This document shows, piece by piece, positions 8,809 through 16,814 of a stretch of DNA of 64,000 nt. Numbering within the stretch: position 1 is the first letter of the stretch; each line of letters begins with the position of its first letter. Under the pieces are notes generated by a model. It was given only the letters and a program-made list of their open reading frames with translations. It was not told the DNA's origin and ran no database searches. Position numbers and translations under genes: made by a program. The DNA comes from Pseudomonas brassicacearum. GTDB taxonomy: Bacteria > Pseudomonadota > Gammaproteobacteria > Pseudomonadales > Pseudomonadaceae. Where the stretch lies: assembly GCF_003732265.1 (NCBI RefSeq), contig NZ_MOBK01000005.1, forward strand, positions 186,001 to 250,000, given 5' to 3'.

Positions 8809-9663
8809 TCAGTCGTTCATGCTCTGAAAGTGCGCGAGCATTCGCTGCGCATCCGGCACCACGCCGCTGAACAATTCAAACGCCTTCACCGCCTGAAACA
8901 CCGCCATGTTGCCGCCATCCAGCGTGCGGCAACCGAGTGCGCGGGCGTTGCGCAGCAGTTCGGTTTCCAGCGGGAAGTACACGATCTCCGCCACCCACAA
9001 TGCTGTGCGAAGCAACTCGACCGGCACCGGCATGCCCGGCAGTTTTTTCATGCCCATGGGCGTGGTGTTCACCAAGCCATCAGCCAGGCCCAAGGTGCTC
9101 GGCAAATCGTACCCGGCCACTGCACGGCCAGCCCCGAAGTGTTGATTGAGATTGTCCGCCAATGCCTGCGCACGGCTTGGCTCGACGTCAAAAATGCTCA
9201 GCAGTTGTACGCCTTCGCTCAACAGCGCGTGGGCCACTGCCGCACCTGCGCCACCAGCGCCCATTTGTACGACGCGCTCACGGGCAGCGTCCTTCAGGCC
9301 GCGACGAAATCCTTCGGCAAAACCCAGGCAGTCGGTGTTATGGCCGATGCGTTTGCCGTCCTTCAATACCACTGTGTTCACCGCGCCGATGCCGCGAGCT
9401 TCCGGCGACAGTTCATCGAGCAACGGGATAATCGCCTGCTTGCACGGGAAGGTGATGTTCAGCCCGGTAAAGTTCATCCGTTCGGCGGCCATCAGCAAGT
9501 CGGGCAGGGCGTTGCTGTCGAGCTTCAGCTGATCCAGGTCGATCAGGCGATAGAGGTAGCGCATGCCCTGCGCTTCGCCTTCATGCTCGTGCAGCGCCGG
9601 TGTGCGGGAGGCTTGGATTCCGGCGCCGATCAGCCCGGCCAATACGCTGTGGTGCTGAGTCAT
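8809..9663 (-). CDS. aroE: Shikimate/quinate dehydrogenase
   Basis: 284 residues from the ATG at 9663 (AAGGGG 8 bases upstream). The frame remains open to 9906, but that stretch is an antisense shadow of the dehydroquinase gene. AroE fold: N-terminal substrate domain with SRTP-like and NITFPCKQ motifs (Lys and Asn/Asp of the catalytic pair, GHNTDCLGF) and a Rossmann domain with GAGGAGAAVAHAL. Sitting five bases after a type II dehydroquinase, it is probably the catabolic enzyme that oxidises shikimate and/or quinate, not the biosynthetic AroE. Confidence 0.9.
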   Translation of the reverse strand: MTQHHSVLAGLIGAGIQASRTPALHEHEGEAQGMRYLYRLIDLDQLKLDSNALPDLLMAAERMNFTGLNITFPCKQAIIPLLDELSPEARGIGAVNTVVLKDGKRIGHNTDCLGFAEGFRRGLKDAARERVVQMGAGGAGAAVAHALLSEGVQLLSIFDVEPSRAQALADNLNQHFGAGRAVAGYDLPSTLGLADGLVNTTPMGMKKLPGMPVPVELLRTALWVAEIVYFPLETELLRNARALGCRTLDGGNMAVFQAVKAFELFSGVVPDAQRMLAHFQSMND

Positions 9664-9668
9664 CGCAT

Positions 9669-10109
9669 TCACCCCTTCAATTTCAGACTGAAATGTTCCA
9701 GCGCCAGGCGATAGCCGTGGCTGCCGAAACCGGCCATCACCCCGGTGGCGATGGCCGAGACAAACGAGTGATGCCGGAATGGCTCGCGAGCGTGGACGTT
9801 CGACAGGTGGACTTCGATCACGGGCAGTTCGCTGGCGACGAGGGCGTCGCGAATCGCCACCGAGGTGTGGGTCCACGCGGCCGGATTGATGACAATCCCG
9901 GCGCAACGGCCGCGAGCGGCGTGAATCCAGTCGAGCAATTCACCTTCGTGGTTGGTCTGGCGAAACTCCACGGCCAGGCCGAATTCTTCAGCGGCACGTG
10001 CGCACAGCGCCGAAATGTCTGCCAGGGTTTCGTGGCCATAAGTTGCCGGTTCACGGGTGCCGAGCAGGTTCAGGTTCGGGCCGTTGAGCACCAGAACGAT
10101 AGGGGGCAT
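9669..10109 (-). CDS. aroQ: Type II 3-dehydroquinate dehydratase (catabolic copy)
   Basis: 146 residues from the ATG at 10109, preceded by GGAGAG; a GTG five codons upstream has no better signal. The family signature [17 protein letters not shown] carries the catalytic Tyr, with [25 protein letters not shown] and [17 protein letters not shown] all conserved. It dehydrates 3-dehydroquinate to 3-dehydroshikimate, which QuiC then uses. It is the first gene of a two-gene unit with the dehydrogenase and equals PA0245 (aroQ2) in position. Confidence 0.93.
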   Translation of the reverse strand: MPPIVLVLNGPNLNLLGTREPATYGHETLADISALCARAAEEFGLAVEFRQTNHEGELLDWIHAARGRCAGIVINPAAWTHTSVAIRDALVASELPVIEVHLSNVHAREPFRHHSFVSAIATGVMAGFGSHGYRLALEHFSLKLKG

Positions 10110-10169
10110 CGAGGGTCTCTCCACTTATTATTTTTGGAATCGGCTGTAGGTTTCAGCCTGTGGAGATAA

Positions 10170-10196
10170 ATTGTACTAGCTGGTTAATTCGGTCAA
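10170..10196 (-). promoter_or_regulatory. Probable sigma-70 promoter of aroQ-aroE
   Basis: On the minus strand, TTGACC and TACAAT are separated by 15 bases, placing the transcription start about 55 bases before the aroQ ATG. The spacing is short, so an activator may be needed. The spacer is rich in dyad-like AATTAACCAGCTAGT, a possible regulator site. Confidence 0.45.
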
Positions 10197-10250
10197 TTGA
10201 AGAGACGTCTCGACGGGGATTTGTGTGCGGTGATCGGACAATCGCGCTGT

Positions 10251-11162
10251 TTATCGCGGCAAATGCTCCACCAGGAAATCGATAAAGGCGCGCAACCTCA
10301 GGGGCACATGGCGGCTTTGCGGATACAGCAACGTGAACGGTCGCGAGCGGCCGCTGTAAGGCTTCAATACTTCCACCAGCGAGCCATTGGCCAGTTCGTT
10401 TTCGACGATAAACCGGTAGGTCTGAAACAGCCCCGCCCCGTGTTTGGCCAGGGTCACGCCACCGAGCACATCGTCGGAGCAACTGAGACTGCCCTCGGCG
10501 AGAATCTCCCGCGGTGTGCCGTTTTCATTGAACAGCCAGGCGATCCGCCGGCCGCTGCTGGGCAGTTCGTACTGGATGCATTCGTGTTGTGCGAGATCGT
10601 CGAGTGTTTGTGGAGTGCCTGCGCGCTTGAGGTAGTCGGGGCTGGCAATCATCACCAGCGCGGCGTCTTCCAGATGTCGGGCGATCAGGCCGGAGTCCGG
10701 AATGGCCCGTACGCGTATCGCCATGTCATAACCTTCGCCGACGAAATCGATGTTGCGATTGCTGATGTGCGACTCGACCTTTACGTCGGGAAAGCGCGCC
10801 CGAAACGCCGGCAGCAACGGCAAGATCCGGTGGTGTGCATAAGTCGTGGGAATGCTGATGCGCAAGGTGCCGGACGGTTGCTGCTGCTGGCCCATGACCT
10901 CGCGCTGAGCCTCGACCAGTTGCGCCAGTGCCTGACGACATTCTTCGTAGTAACGACGACCACTGTCGGTCAACTTCACGCTGCGGGTGGTGCGCGCAAA
11001 CAGCCGCACGCCCAAGCGTTCTTCCATGCGCGATACCGAACGGCTGACGGCGGCCGGCGTCACGCCGGCCACCAGTGCGGCAGCCGTAAAGCTGCCGGCC
11101 TCGGCGGCGAGGCAAAACAGCTCGATGCTGCCCAGCTGAAGATCATCGAAGACACGCTGCAT
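10251..11162 (-). CDS. LysR-family transcriptional regulator
   Basis: 303 residues. N-terminal winged helix at about 8-66 (LGSIELFCLAAEAGSFTAAALVAGVTPAAVSRSVSRMEERLGVRLFARTTR), then the LysR substrate-binding domain (about 90-295) of the CrgA/DsdC-like group. It is not divergent from an obvious target; the 4-oxalocrotonate-tautomerase-like gene begins 116 bases away on the opposite strand and may be regulated by it. The ligand cannot be predicted. Confidence 0.9.
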   Translation of the reverse strand: MQRVFDDLQLGSIELFCLAAEAGSFTAAALVAGVTPAAVSRSVSRMEERLGVRLFARTTRSVKLTDSGRRYYEECRQALAQLVEAQREVMGQQQQPSGTLRISIPTTYAHHRILPLLPAFRARFPDVKVESHISNRNIDFVGEGYDMAIRVRAIPDSGLIARHLEDAALVMIASPDYLKRAGTPQTLDDLAQHECIQYELPSSGRRIAWLFNENGTPREILAEGSLSCSDDVLGGVTLAKHGAGLFQTYRFIVENELANGSLVEVLKPYSGRSRPFTLLYPQSRHVPLRLRAFIDFLVEHLPR

Positions 11163-11278
11163 GATTGATTACACCGGGGATCAAATGAAGGGTTGAATCG
11201 CGTCACTGTAGATGAAATTACCGTGGCAGTGCTTTACTGGCGCGGCGTCTTTTTTGATAACCGGACAGGAGCAGCATC

Positions 11279-11482
11279 ATGCCTTTCGTCAGCGTGCGTA
11301 TTACCCGTGACGGTGTTACCCGAGAGCAGAAAGCCCAGGTCATCGCTGAAATCACCGAGACGTTGCAGCGCGTCCTCGGCAAGCCTCCAGAGCTGACCCA
11401 CATCGTGATCGAGGAAGTGGACAAGGATAACTGGGGGCATGCGGGCCTGACCGTTACCGAGCACCTGAAGTCCGCAGATTGA
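11279..11482 (+). CDS. 4-oxalocrotonate tautomerase-family protein
   Basis: 67 residues beginning Met-Pro. After Met removal, Pro1 would be the catalytic base that defines this family of small homo-oligomeric tautomerases. The remaining sequence (VRITRDGVTREQKAQVIAEITETLQRVLGK) fits the subgroup that includes many enzymes of unknown substrate. GGACAGGAG precedes the ATG. It is divergent from the LysR gene and followed by its own terminator. A role in aromatic catabolism is possible but unproven. Confidence 0.88.
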   Translation: MPFVSVRITRDGVTREQKAQVIAEITETLQRVLGKPPELTHIVIEEVDKDNWGHAGLTVTEHLKSAD

Positions 11483-11500
11483 TGGATTACAGATTAAGAC

Positions 11501-11524
11501 AGCCGCCCTCGTGGCGGCTTTTTC
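11501..11524 (+). terminator. Intrinsic terminator of the tautomerase gene
   Basis: Stem AGCCGCC / GGCGGCT, loop CTCGT, followed by TTTTTC, 18 bases after the stop codon. Confidence 0.85.
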
Positions 11525-11679
11525 GTGGGCACAGTGAAAGGATTGCTTACTATTTTGGCGTCGTCATCGGCGAGTCAAAAAACGTTCAAGCGCTAGGCTC
11601 AAAACTGGGTCGATCATCAAACGGATCAACCGCCAATTATCGGGTTCTTCAAGGAATGGAGAATCTGGCACTCCATAAC

Positions 11680-11695
11680 CTAACGGATGGGTTAG
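11680..11695 (+). promoter_or_regulatory. Hairpin enclosing the DUF4160 ribosome-binding site
   Basis: CTAAC and GTTAG arms flank GGATGG, the only Shine-Dalgarno-like stretch before the ATG at 11697. A second small dyad, TGGAG/CTCCA, lies just upstream. Such a structure could limit translation. Confidence 0.35.
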
Positions 11696-11696
11696 C

Positions 11697-12125
11697 ATGA
11701 ACGTATGTCGCTACAAGGGCTTTTCGTTGGTCATCATGTTGCGTGATGAACATTGCCCGCCGCATGTCCACGTCGATGCACAGGCGTGGAGCGCACGTTT
11801 CAAATTCAGTTTCTGGCACAACGGCGTGGAGCTCTGGGATGTCGTTCCTCATTCACAGCGCCCACCTTCAGCGTTGCTGGAGGAATTGCGTCTGGCGTTA
11901 CGGCATCCGGCGCATTTACGGCGAGCGCGTAGCCTCTGGTGGAGCAAATTGCGCACCGCCTGCCTCGATAATCAGTTGTGGGATTGGGAGGGCGATGAAG
12001 TGGTCGTGATGAAACGAATCGCCAGCACGACTTACCTGATTGTCTCGGCCAGTTACGAGCCCGAAGCGAACAAAACGCTGCTGTCCCTGGCAGGGGCTGC
12101 GGAAGGAGTGGAAATCGAATTATGA
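11697..12125 (+). CDS. DUF4160-like protein, first gene of a two-gene unit
   Basis: 142 residues. The N-terminal part (about 1-45) carries the DEHCPPHVHVD motif typical of DUF4160, a small domain of unknown activity often encoded next to DUF2442. The C-terminal half (about 55-142) is less familiar, with a basic RRARSLWWSKLR stretch. The stop codon overlaps the next ATG by four bases (ATGA), so the two proteins are translationally coupled. A toxin-antitoxin-like role has been guessed for such pairs, but nothing here proves it. The ATG is preceded by a hairpin around the GGATGG ribosome site. Confidence 0.75.
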   Translation: MNVCRYKGFSLVIMLRDEHCPPHVHVDAQAWSARFKFSFWHNGVELWDVVPHSQRPPSALLEELRLALRHPAHLRRARSLWWSKLRTACLDNQLWDWEGDEVVVMKRIASTTYLIVSASYEPEANKTLLSLAGAAEGVEIEL

Positions 12126-12568
12126 AAACAATACAGGCGAGCATTCAGGCGGATCGCCCCGTCACCGAAGAAACGCTGGAACAGGCCATTGCGCGAGGCG
12201 AGTTGAGCCGTCGCAGCGGTTTGAATGCGAGAGCCGTGACCTGGACCGGACATAGCCTGGTCATCAGCTTCGAAGACGGCAGCGGCGTGCTCCTGCCGGC
12301 GAAGAATTACCCGGAGTTCGATGGCTTTGACGATGAGGACTTCGCGGGCTTGAAGGTAGGCTTTGCGGGAACCGCGCTCTGCCATGAGGGCAGTGATTTA
12401 CAGGTGTCCATCGCAGGACTGATTTCAGCGAGCAAGCCGCTGATGGACATGGCGTCTTCAGTCATTGCCTCGCGCAATGGTCGCCAAAGCAGTGTCGCCA
12501 AGGCCGAGGCTGCGCGGGCCAATGGCAAAAAGGGCGGTCGTCCGCGCAAGATCGACACGACGCTTTGA
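12122..12568 (+). CDS. DUF2442 protein with basic AT-hook-like tail
   Basis: 148 residues. Residues about 38-105 resemble the DUF2442 fold (VISFEDGSGVLLPAKNYPEF...LHEGSDLQVSIAGLI pattern). The last 20 residues are basic, with GKKGGRPRKI, a minor-groove or nucleic-acid-contacting motif common at the ends of small DNA-binding and antitoxin proteins. Its ATG overlaps the DUF4160 stop. The family is partly annotated as DNA-binding, so autoregulation of the pair is plausible. The next gene, trmA, is convergent. Confidence 0.78.
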   Translation: MKTIQASIQADRPVTEETLEQAIARGELSRRSGLNARAVTWTGHSLVISFEDGSGVLLPAKNYPEFDGFDDEDFAGLKVGFAGTALCHEGSDLQVSIAGLISASKPLMDMASSVIASRNGRQSSVAKAEAARANGKKGGRPRKIDTTL

Positions 12569-12575
12569 TTCACCC

Positions 12576-12601
12576 ACAAAAAAGCCGTCGGCATGACGGC
12601 T
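12576..12601 (-). terminator. Intrinsic terminator of trmA
   Basis: Seven-base stem AGCCGTC / GACGGCT followed on the minus strand by TTTTTTGTG. It lies in the convergent gap after trmA, and may also act weakly for the DUF2442 gene. Confidence 0.8.
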
Positions 12602-12622
12602 GATTTGTAAGGGCAACTGCAA

Positions 12623-13702
12623 TTAGCGACGGGTCAACAACACCCCGGATTCCATGTGATGCGTCCACGGGAACTGGTCAAACATCGCGCACTGAGTGAT
12701 GCGATGCGTGTCGTGCAACTGGGCGATGTTCGCCGCCAGTGTTTCCGGGTTGCAGGAAATGTAGAGGATGTTGTCGAAGCGGCGGGTCAGCTCACAAGTA
12801 TCCGGGTCCATGCCGGCGCGGGGCGGATCGACGAACACGCTACCGAACTCGTAGCTCTTGAGGTCGATGCCCTGCAGACGACGGAACGGGCGTACTTCGT
12901 TCAGCGCTTCGGTCAGCTCTTCGGCGGACAGACGCACCAGGGTGACATTATCCACCGCGTTTTCGCTGAGGTTGCTCAGCGCTGCGTTGACCGAGGTCTT
13001 GCTGATTTCGGTGGCCAGCACTTTGCGTACGCGGGTCGCGAGCGGCAGGGTGAAGTTGCCGTTGCCGCAGTACAGCTCGAGCAAATCGTCCGGGCGATCA
13101 CCCAAAGCGTCGTAAGCCCAGTTGAGCATCTTCTGGTTCACGGTGCCGTTGGGCTGGGTGAATGCGCCTTCCGGCTGGCGATAGCTGAAGGTGCGACCGC
13201 CGACTTCGAGTTGCTCGACCACGTAATCGTGACCGATCACTTCGCGTTTGCCTTTTGAGCGACCGATGATGCTGACGTTCAGGTCGGCGGCCAGTTTCGT
13301 GGCCGCAGTATGCCAGTGCTCGTCCAGCGGGCGGTGATAGCACAGGGTGATCATCGCATCGCCGGCCAGGGTGGTCAGGAACTCCACCTGGAACAGCTTG
13401 TGGCTCAGGGCGGCACTGGCTTTCCAGGCTGCCTTGAGCTGTGGCATCAGTTCATTGATGCGCAGGCTGGCAATCGGAAACTCTTCGATCAGGATCGGCG
13501 TGCGTTTGTCTTCCTGGGAAAACATTGCGTAGTGCCGTTCACCACCTTCACGCCACAGGCGGAATTCGGCGCGCAGGCGGAAGTTCTTTAGCGCAGAGTC
13601 GAACACCGCCGGTTCTGGCGCATCGAACGGGGCCAGCAGGTCACGCAGGCGCGTGACCTTTTCTTCGAGCTGAACGGCGTAGGCCTGGGAATCAAAAGTC
13701 AT
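12623..13702 (-). CDS. trmA: tRNA (uracil-5-)-methyltransferase
   Basis: 359 residues from the ATG at 13702. TrmA makes ribothymidine at position 54 of tRNA. A SAM-binding domain shows [16 protein letters not shown], and the catalytic cysteine is in the conserved [15 protein letters not shown]; the [10 protein letters not shown] motif is also present. No iron-sulfur cysteine cluster of the RumA type is seen, which separates it from RlmD. The ATG overlaps the stop of the upstream permease gene (ATGA). Confidence 0.95.
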   Translation of the reverse strand: MTFDSQAYAVQLEEKVTRLRDLLAPFDAPEPAVFDSALKNFRLRAEFRLWREGGERHYAMFSQEDKRTPILIEEFPIASLRINELMPQLKAAWKASAALSHKLFQVEFLTTLAGDAMITLCYHRPLDEHWHTAATKLAADLNVSIIGRSKGKREVIGHDYVVEQLEVGGRTFSYRQPEGAFTQPNGTVNQKMLNWAYDALGDRPDDLLELYCGNGNFTLPLATRVRKVLATEISKTSVNAALSNLSENAVDNVTLVRLSAEELTEALNEVRPFRRLQGIDLKSYEFGSVFVDPPRAGMDPDTCELTRRFDNILYISCNPETLAANIAQLHDTHRITQCAMFDQFPWTHHMESGVLLTRR

Positions 13703-14994
13703 GCGTTGAACCAACCCAACTTGATCACGAACAGAATCGACAGAATCACCAGCGCCGGGTTCAGCTCACGGCCGCGACCGGACATCAGCTTGATGGCGGT
13801 CCAGGAGATGAAGCCGAAGGCGATGCCGTTGGCGATGGAATACGTGAACGGCATGGCCAGCGCGGTGACCACGACCGGTGCGGCAACGGTGATGTCGTCC
13901 CAGTCTATTTCGGCCAGGCCGGAGGTCATCAGTACGGCGACGAACAGCAGCGCCGGTGCGGTAGCGAATGCCGGAATGCTGGACGCCAATGGCGAGAAGA
14001 ACAGCGCCAGCAGGAACAGAATCGCGACCACCACAGCGGTCAAACCGGTACGGCCACCGGCACTGACGCCGGCTGCGGATTCGATGTAACTGGTGGTGGT
14101 CGAGGTGCCCAGCAGCGAACCGGCCATGGCCGCGGTGCTGTCGGCGATCAGGGCGCGACCCATTTTCGGCATGTGGCCGTCCTTGCCCATCAGGCCGGCG
14201 CGCTTGGCGACGCCGATCAGGGTGCCGGAGTTGTCGAACAAGTCGACAAACAAGAAGGCGAAAATCACGCTGACCAGACCGATGTCGAGTGCGCCTTTGA
14301 TGTCCAGTTGCATGAAGGTCGGGGCCAGCGACGGTGGCATCGACATCACGCCGCCGAACGGGGTGAAGCCCATCACGATGGAGACGATGGTCACCACCAG
14401 AATGCCGATCAGCACGGCGCCGCGCACGGCCAGGGCTTCGAGGGCAACGATCAGGGCAAAACCCAGGGTCGCGAGGATCGGTGCCGGTTGTTTCAGGTCA
14501 CCGAGGCCGACCATGGTCGCCGGGTTGCTGACCACGATACCGGCGTTGTGCAGGGCGATCAGCGCCAGGAACAGGCCGATACCGGCGGCAATCGCCGAGC
14601 GCAGCGGCAACGGGATGCTGTTGATGATCCATTCACGGATGCGGAAGATCGACAGCAGGAAGAAGCACACCGCCGAGATAAACACCGCACCCAGCGCCAC
14701 TTGCCAGGTGTGGCCCATATGCAGGACCACGGTGTAGGTGAAGAAGGCGTTCAAGCCCATTCCCGGCGCGAGCGCAATCGGGTAGTTGGCGATCAGGCCC
14801 ATGATCGTGGAGCCAATCGCCGCGGCCAGACAGGTGGCGACGAACACCGCGCCCTTGTCCATGCCGGTCTCGCCGAGGATGCTCGGGTTGACGAACAGAA
14901 TGTAGGCCATGGCCAAGAAAGTCGTGACGCCCGCCAGAATCTCGGTCCGCACGTTGGTGTTGTGTGCCTTGAGTTGAAACAGCCTTTCCAGCAT
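13699..14994 (-). CDS. NCS2-family purine permease (AzgA-like)
   Basis: 431 residues with about 12-14 membrane segments. The early [30 protein letters not shown] segment and the [12 protein letters not shown] motif mark the AzgA/PbuG/YicO subgroup, which imports adenine, guanine or hypoxanthine with protons. [12 protein letters not shown] is the second conserved motif. It is co-transcribed with trmA (four-base overlap). The exact purine cannot be fixed by eye. Confidence 0.92.
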   Translation of the reverse strand: MLERLFQLKAHNTNVRTEILAGVTTFLAMAYILFVNPSILGETGMDKGAVFVATCLAAAIGSTIMGLIANYPIALAPGMGLNAFFTYTVVLHMGHTWQVALGAVFISAVCFFLLSIFRIREWIINSIPLPLRSAIAAGIGLFLALIALHNAGIVVSNPATMVGLGDLKQPAPILATLGFALIVALEALAVRGAVLIGILVVTIVSIVMGFTPFGGVMSMPPSLAPTFMQLDIKGALDIGLVSVIFAFLFVDLFDNSGTLIGVAKRAGLMGKDGHMPKMGRALIADSTAAMAGSLLGTSTTTSYIESAAGVSAGGRTGLTAVVVAILFLLALFFSPLASSIPAFATAPALLFVAVLMTSGLAEIDWDDITVAAPVVVTALAMPFTYSIANGIAFGFISWTAIKLMSGRGRELNPALVILSILFVIKLGWFNA

Positions 14995-15208
14995 GTCTGC
15001 TCCCCGTGGCGCGCCCGGCGCCGTGAATGTATCGACCTCAACAGCAAAGCACAGACCGCTGAACGCGCCTGGGAAATTACTGTGGGCCGGAAAAAGCCGC
15101 GCATCATACCAGCAGCGTGGGGTTATGGCTGCTTATGGCTGCGATCGTCGTCGATGTTTTGCCGTCAAGCGAAGTGAGCCATACTGCGCGCTGGTTTTGG
15201 GGGTCGTT

Positions 15209-15664
15209 ATGTATTGCATGAAAACGCGTGTGATCGCCGTCATTGGCGTCGTGATGGCCTTGTTGTTGGGGGCACAAAATGCTTCGGCCGCGATGGCGCC
15301 AGCGTTGAGCCAGCTGAAAGTGCTCAAGGTCGAATCGCCCGGTTGCGGGTTTGAAGACATCGCCGAGGGGCAGGAACAGACGCGCTGCGACCATAGCGGA
15401 CCGCACATCAAGGTCTACGTGCTGGAGGTCGGCTATGGCCGTCAGGCGTATGTCGCACTGGACGGTTTTGAAGTGAACGGCACCCGCACGCCGGTATGTG
15501 CGTTTGATACCGGTAACCTGACCGAGTGTACTGTCGGGAGAAAAACCGTCGGCTATCTGTACGTCATGGACCTGGACGGCAAGCAGAGCGGCAACTTCAC
15601 CTTCAGCAACACCTCGATCAACTCGCCGGGCAACACGATGTCGACGCAGCTCTACATCAAATAA
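15209..15664 (+). CDS. Secreted protein of unknown function, DUF4879-like
   Basis: 151 residues from the ATG at 15209 (GGGGG upstream; an ATG three codons later is the alternative). A signal peptide ends near ...LLLGAQNASA, so the mature protein of about 125 residues is exported. Four cysteines in the mature part could pair. The pattern LKVLKVESPGCGFEDIAEGQ...HIKVYVLEVGYGRQAYVALDG is reminiscent of DUF4879, a family seen in Pseudomonas and Bacillus; I am not certain of that assignment. No neighbour explains its role. Confidence 0.7.
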   Translation: MYCMKTRVIAVIGVVMALLLGAQNASAAMAPALSQLKVLKVESPGCGFEDIAEGQEQTRCDHSGPHIKVYVLEVGYGRQAYVALDGFEVNGTRTPVCAFDTGNLTECTVGRKTVGYLYVMDLDGKQSGNFTFSNTSINSPGNTMSTQLYIK

Positions 15665-15744
15665 CGGCAGCAAGTAACGGCTGCGCTCGAACAAGCGTCA
15701 GGAAAGCTGACTACGCTTTAAAGATCATCCTGTGGATTGCGCCC

Positions 15745-16296
15745 ATGACCTTTAGAGCTTTGATTACCCTCGCCGAGGGCATCGACGACCTGCAAACAGT
15801 GACCCTCATCGATGTGTTGCGCCGCGCCAACGTTGAAGTGGTGGTGGCCAGCATCGAGGGGCGGCGCATGCTCACCTGCGCCCGTGGCACCCGGCTGACG
15901 GCCGATGCCATGCTGGTGGATTTGCTGGCCCAGCCGTTCGATTTGATCGCCTTGCCGGGCGGCGCCGTGGGCGCGCAACACCTGGCGGCCCATCAACCCC
16001 TGCAACAACTGATCAAGGATCAAGCCGCCGCCGGGCGTCTGTTCGCCGGCATCGCCGAAGCCCCGGCGGTCGCGCTGCAACACTTCGGCGTGTTGCGTCA
16101 GCGGCGCATGACGTGCCTGCCCTCCGCCAGTCATCAGCTGTCAGGCTGCAATTTCGTTGACCAACCGGTGGTGGTCGACGGCAACTGCGTGACCGCCCAG
16201 GGTTCCGGGGCCGCCTTGGCATTTGCCCTGACGCTGGTGGAGCAACTCTGCGGCAAAGCCACGCGCATGGCGGTGGAGGGGGAGTTGCTGACGTGA
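15745..16296 (+). CDS. DJ-1/PfpI-family protein without the nucleophilic cysteine
   Basis: 183 residues, the length of YajL/DJ-1 proteins, with the flavodoxin-like fold and FDLIALPGGAVGAQHL at about 65-80. At the elbow where the family has I-C-A-A-P, this protein has GIAEAPA, so the cysteine is Ala104. The usual acidic partner in the N-terminal loop is also shifted (EGIDD). It is therefore unlikely to be a deglycase or protease and may be a binding or regulatory member. It stands alone, 80 bases after the secreted protein gene. Confidence 0.85.
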   Translation: MTFRALITLAEGIDDLQTVTLIDVLRRANVEVVVASIEGRRMLTCARGTRLTADAMLVDLLAQPFDLIALPGGAVGAQHLAAHQPLQQLIKDQAAAGRLFAGIAEAPAVALQHFGVLRQRRMTCLPSASHQLSGCNFVDQPVVVDGNCVTAQGSGAALAFALTLVEQLCGKATRMAVEGELLT

Positions 16297-16303
16297 GGAA
16301 GTG

Positions 16304-16591
16304 TCAGGCGTGCATGGCGATGGGCTTGATCGCCGGTTGTTCGCGCTGTTCCGCTTGCCAGAGATCGTAATCAGTCTGAACCCCTAACCACATGCGAGCC
16401 TTGCCAATCCCCGCCCGCTCCAGACGCACGGCCAAGTCAGGGCTTATGGGGGCGTGGCCATGCAGAACCCGAGAAAGGTGCGGTCGTGCAAAACCCAGAT
16501 GGCGGGCCAGCTCCGTGACGCTGATGCCGAGTTCGGGTAACACATCCATCAAGAGTGTTTCGCCAGGGTGTGGCGGGTTGTGCATGGGCAT
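16304..16591 (-). CDS. higA: HigA-family antitoxin
   Basis: 95 residues from the ATG at 16591, which has a perfect AGGAGG 6 bases upstream. It begins PMHNPPHPGETLLMDVLPELG, the hallmark of HigA addiction-module antitoxins, followed by an XRE helix-turn-helix at about 23-75 (ISVTELARHLGFARPHLSRVLHGHAPISPDLAVRLERAG). It should bind its own promoter and neutralise HigB. Upstream in the operon only a shortened higB remains, so it may now act just as a repressor. Confidence 0.9.
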   Translation of the reverse strand: MPMHNPPHPGETLLMDVLPELGISVTELARHLGFARPHLSRVLHGHAPISPDLAVRLERAGIGKARMWLGVQTDYDLWQAEQREQPAIKPIAMHA

Positions 16592-16604
16592 TGCCTGCCT
16601 CCTG

Positions 16605-16730
16605 TCAGTGGTAGTCCAGATAGTCGACCAGTTCGATATCTGAACCGATAAACCGAAAAACAACTCGCCAGTTCCCTGAAACACTCAGCGACCAGAATTC
16701 GGCCAACTCCCCTCTGAGTGGATTGATCAT
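16605..16730 (-). pseudogene. higB: Truncated higB toxin remnant
   Basis: A 41-codon frame, 13 bases before higA, encodes the C-terminal part of a HigB/RelE-type toxin: NPLRGELAEFWSLSVSGN, then WRVVFRF and a VDYLDYH end. Full HigB proteins are about 90 residues; the first 50 are missing. In-frame codons upstream reach a stop without HigB character, and only 84 bases separate it from the next gene. The toxin is most likely inactive, though the RNase residues of the last strand are partly present. Confidence 0.7.
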
Positions 16731-16814
16731 GGGGCAAGTGTAAGGCGATACGTTACACCTGATGCGGTATCTATGTATCGCACCTGGTCGGAAAATTTGT
16801 GCCAGGCACCTGCT

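Noticed and set aside
8809..9906. Longer start for the shikimate dehydrogenase
   Set aside because: The extra 81 codons lie antisense-free but out of frame over the aroQ gene and do not resemble AroE; the ATG at 9663 has a good ribosome site.
11479..11700. 73-codon open frame after the tautomerase gene
   Set aside because: It runs through the tautomerase terminator, lacks a ribosome site and shows no protein-like pattern.
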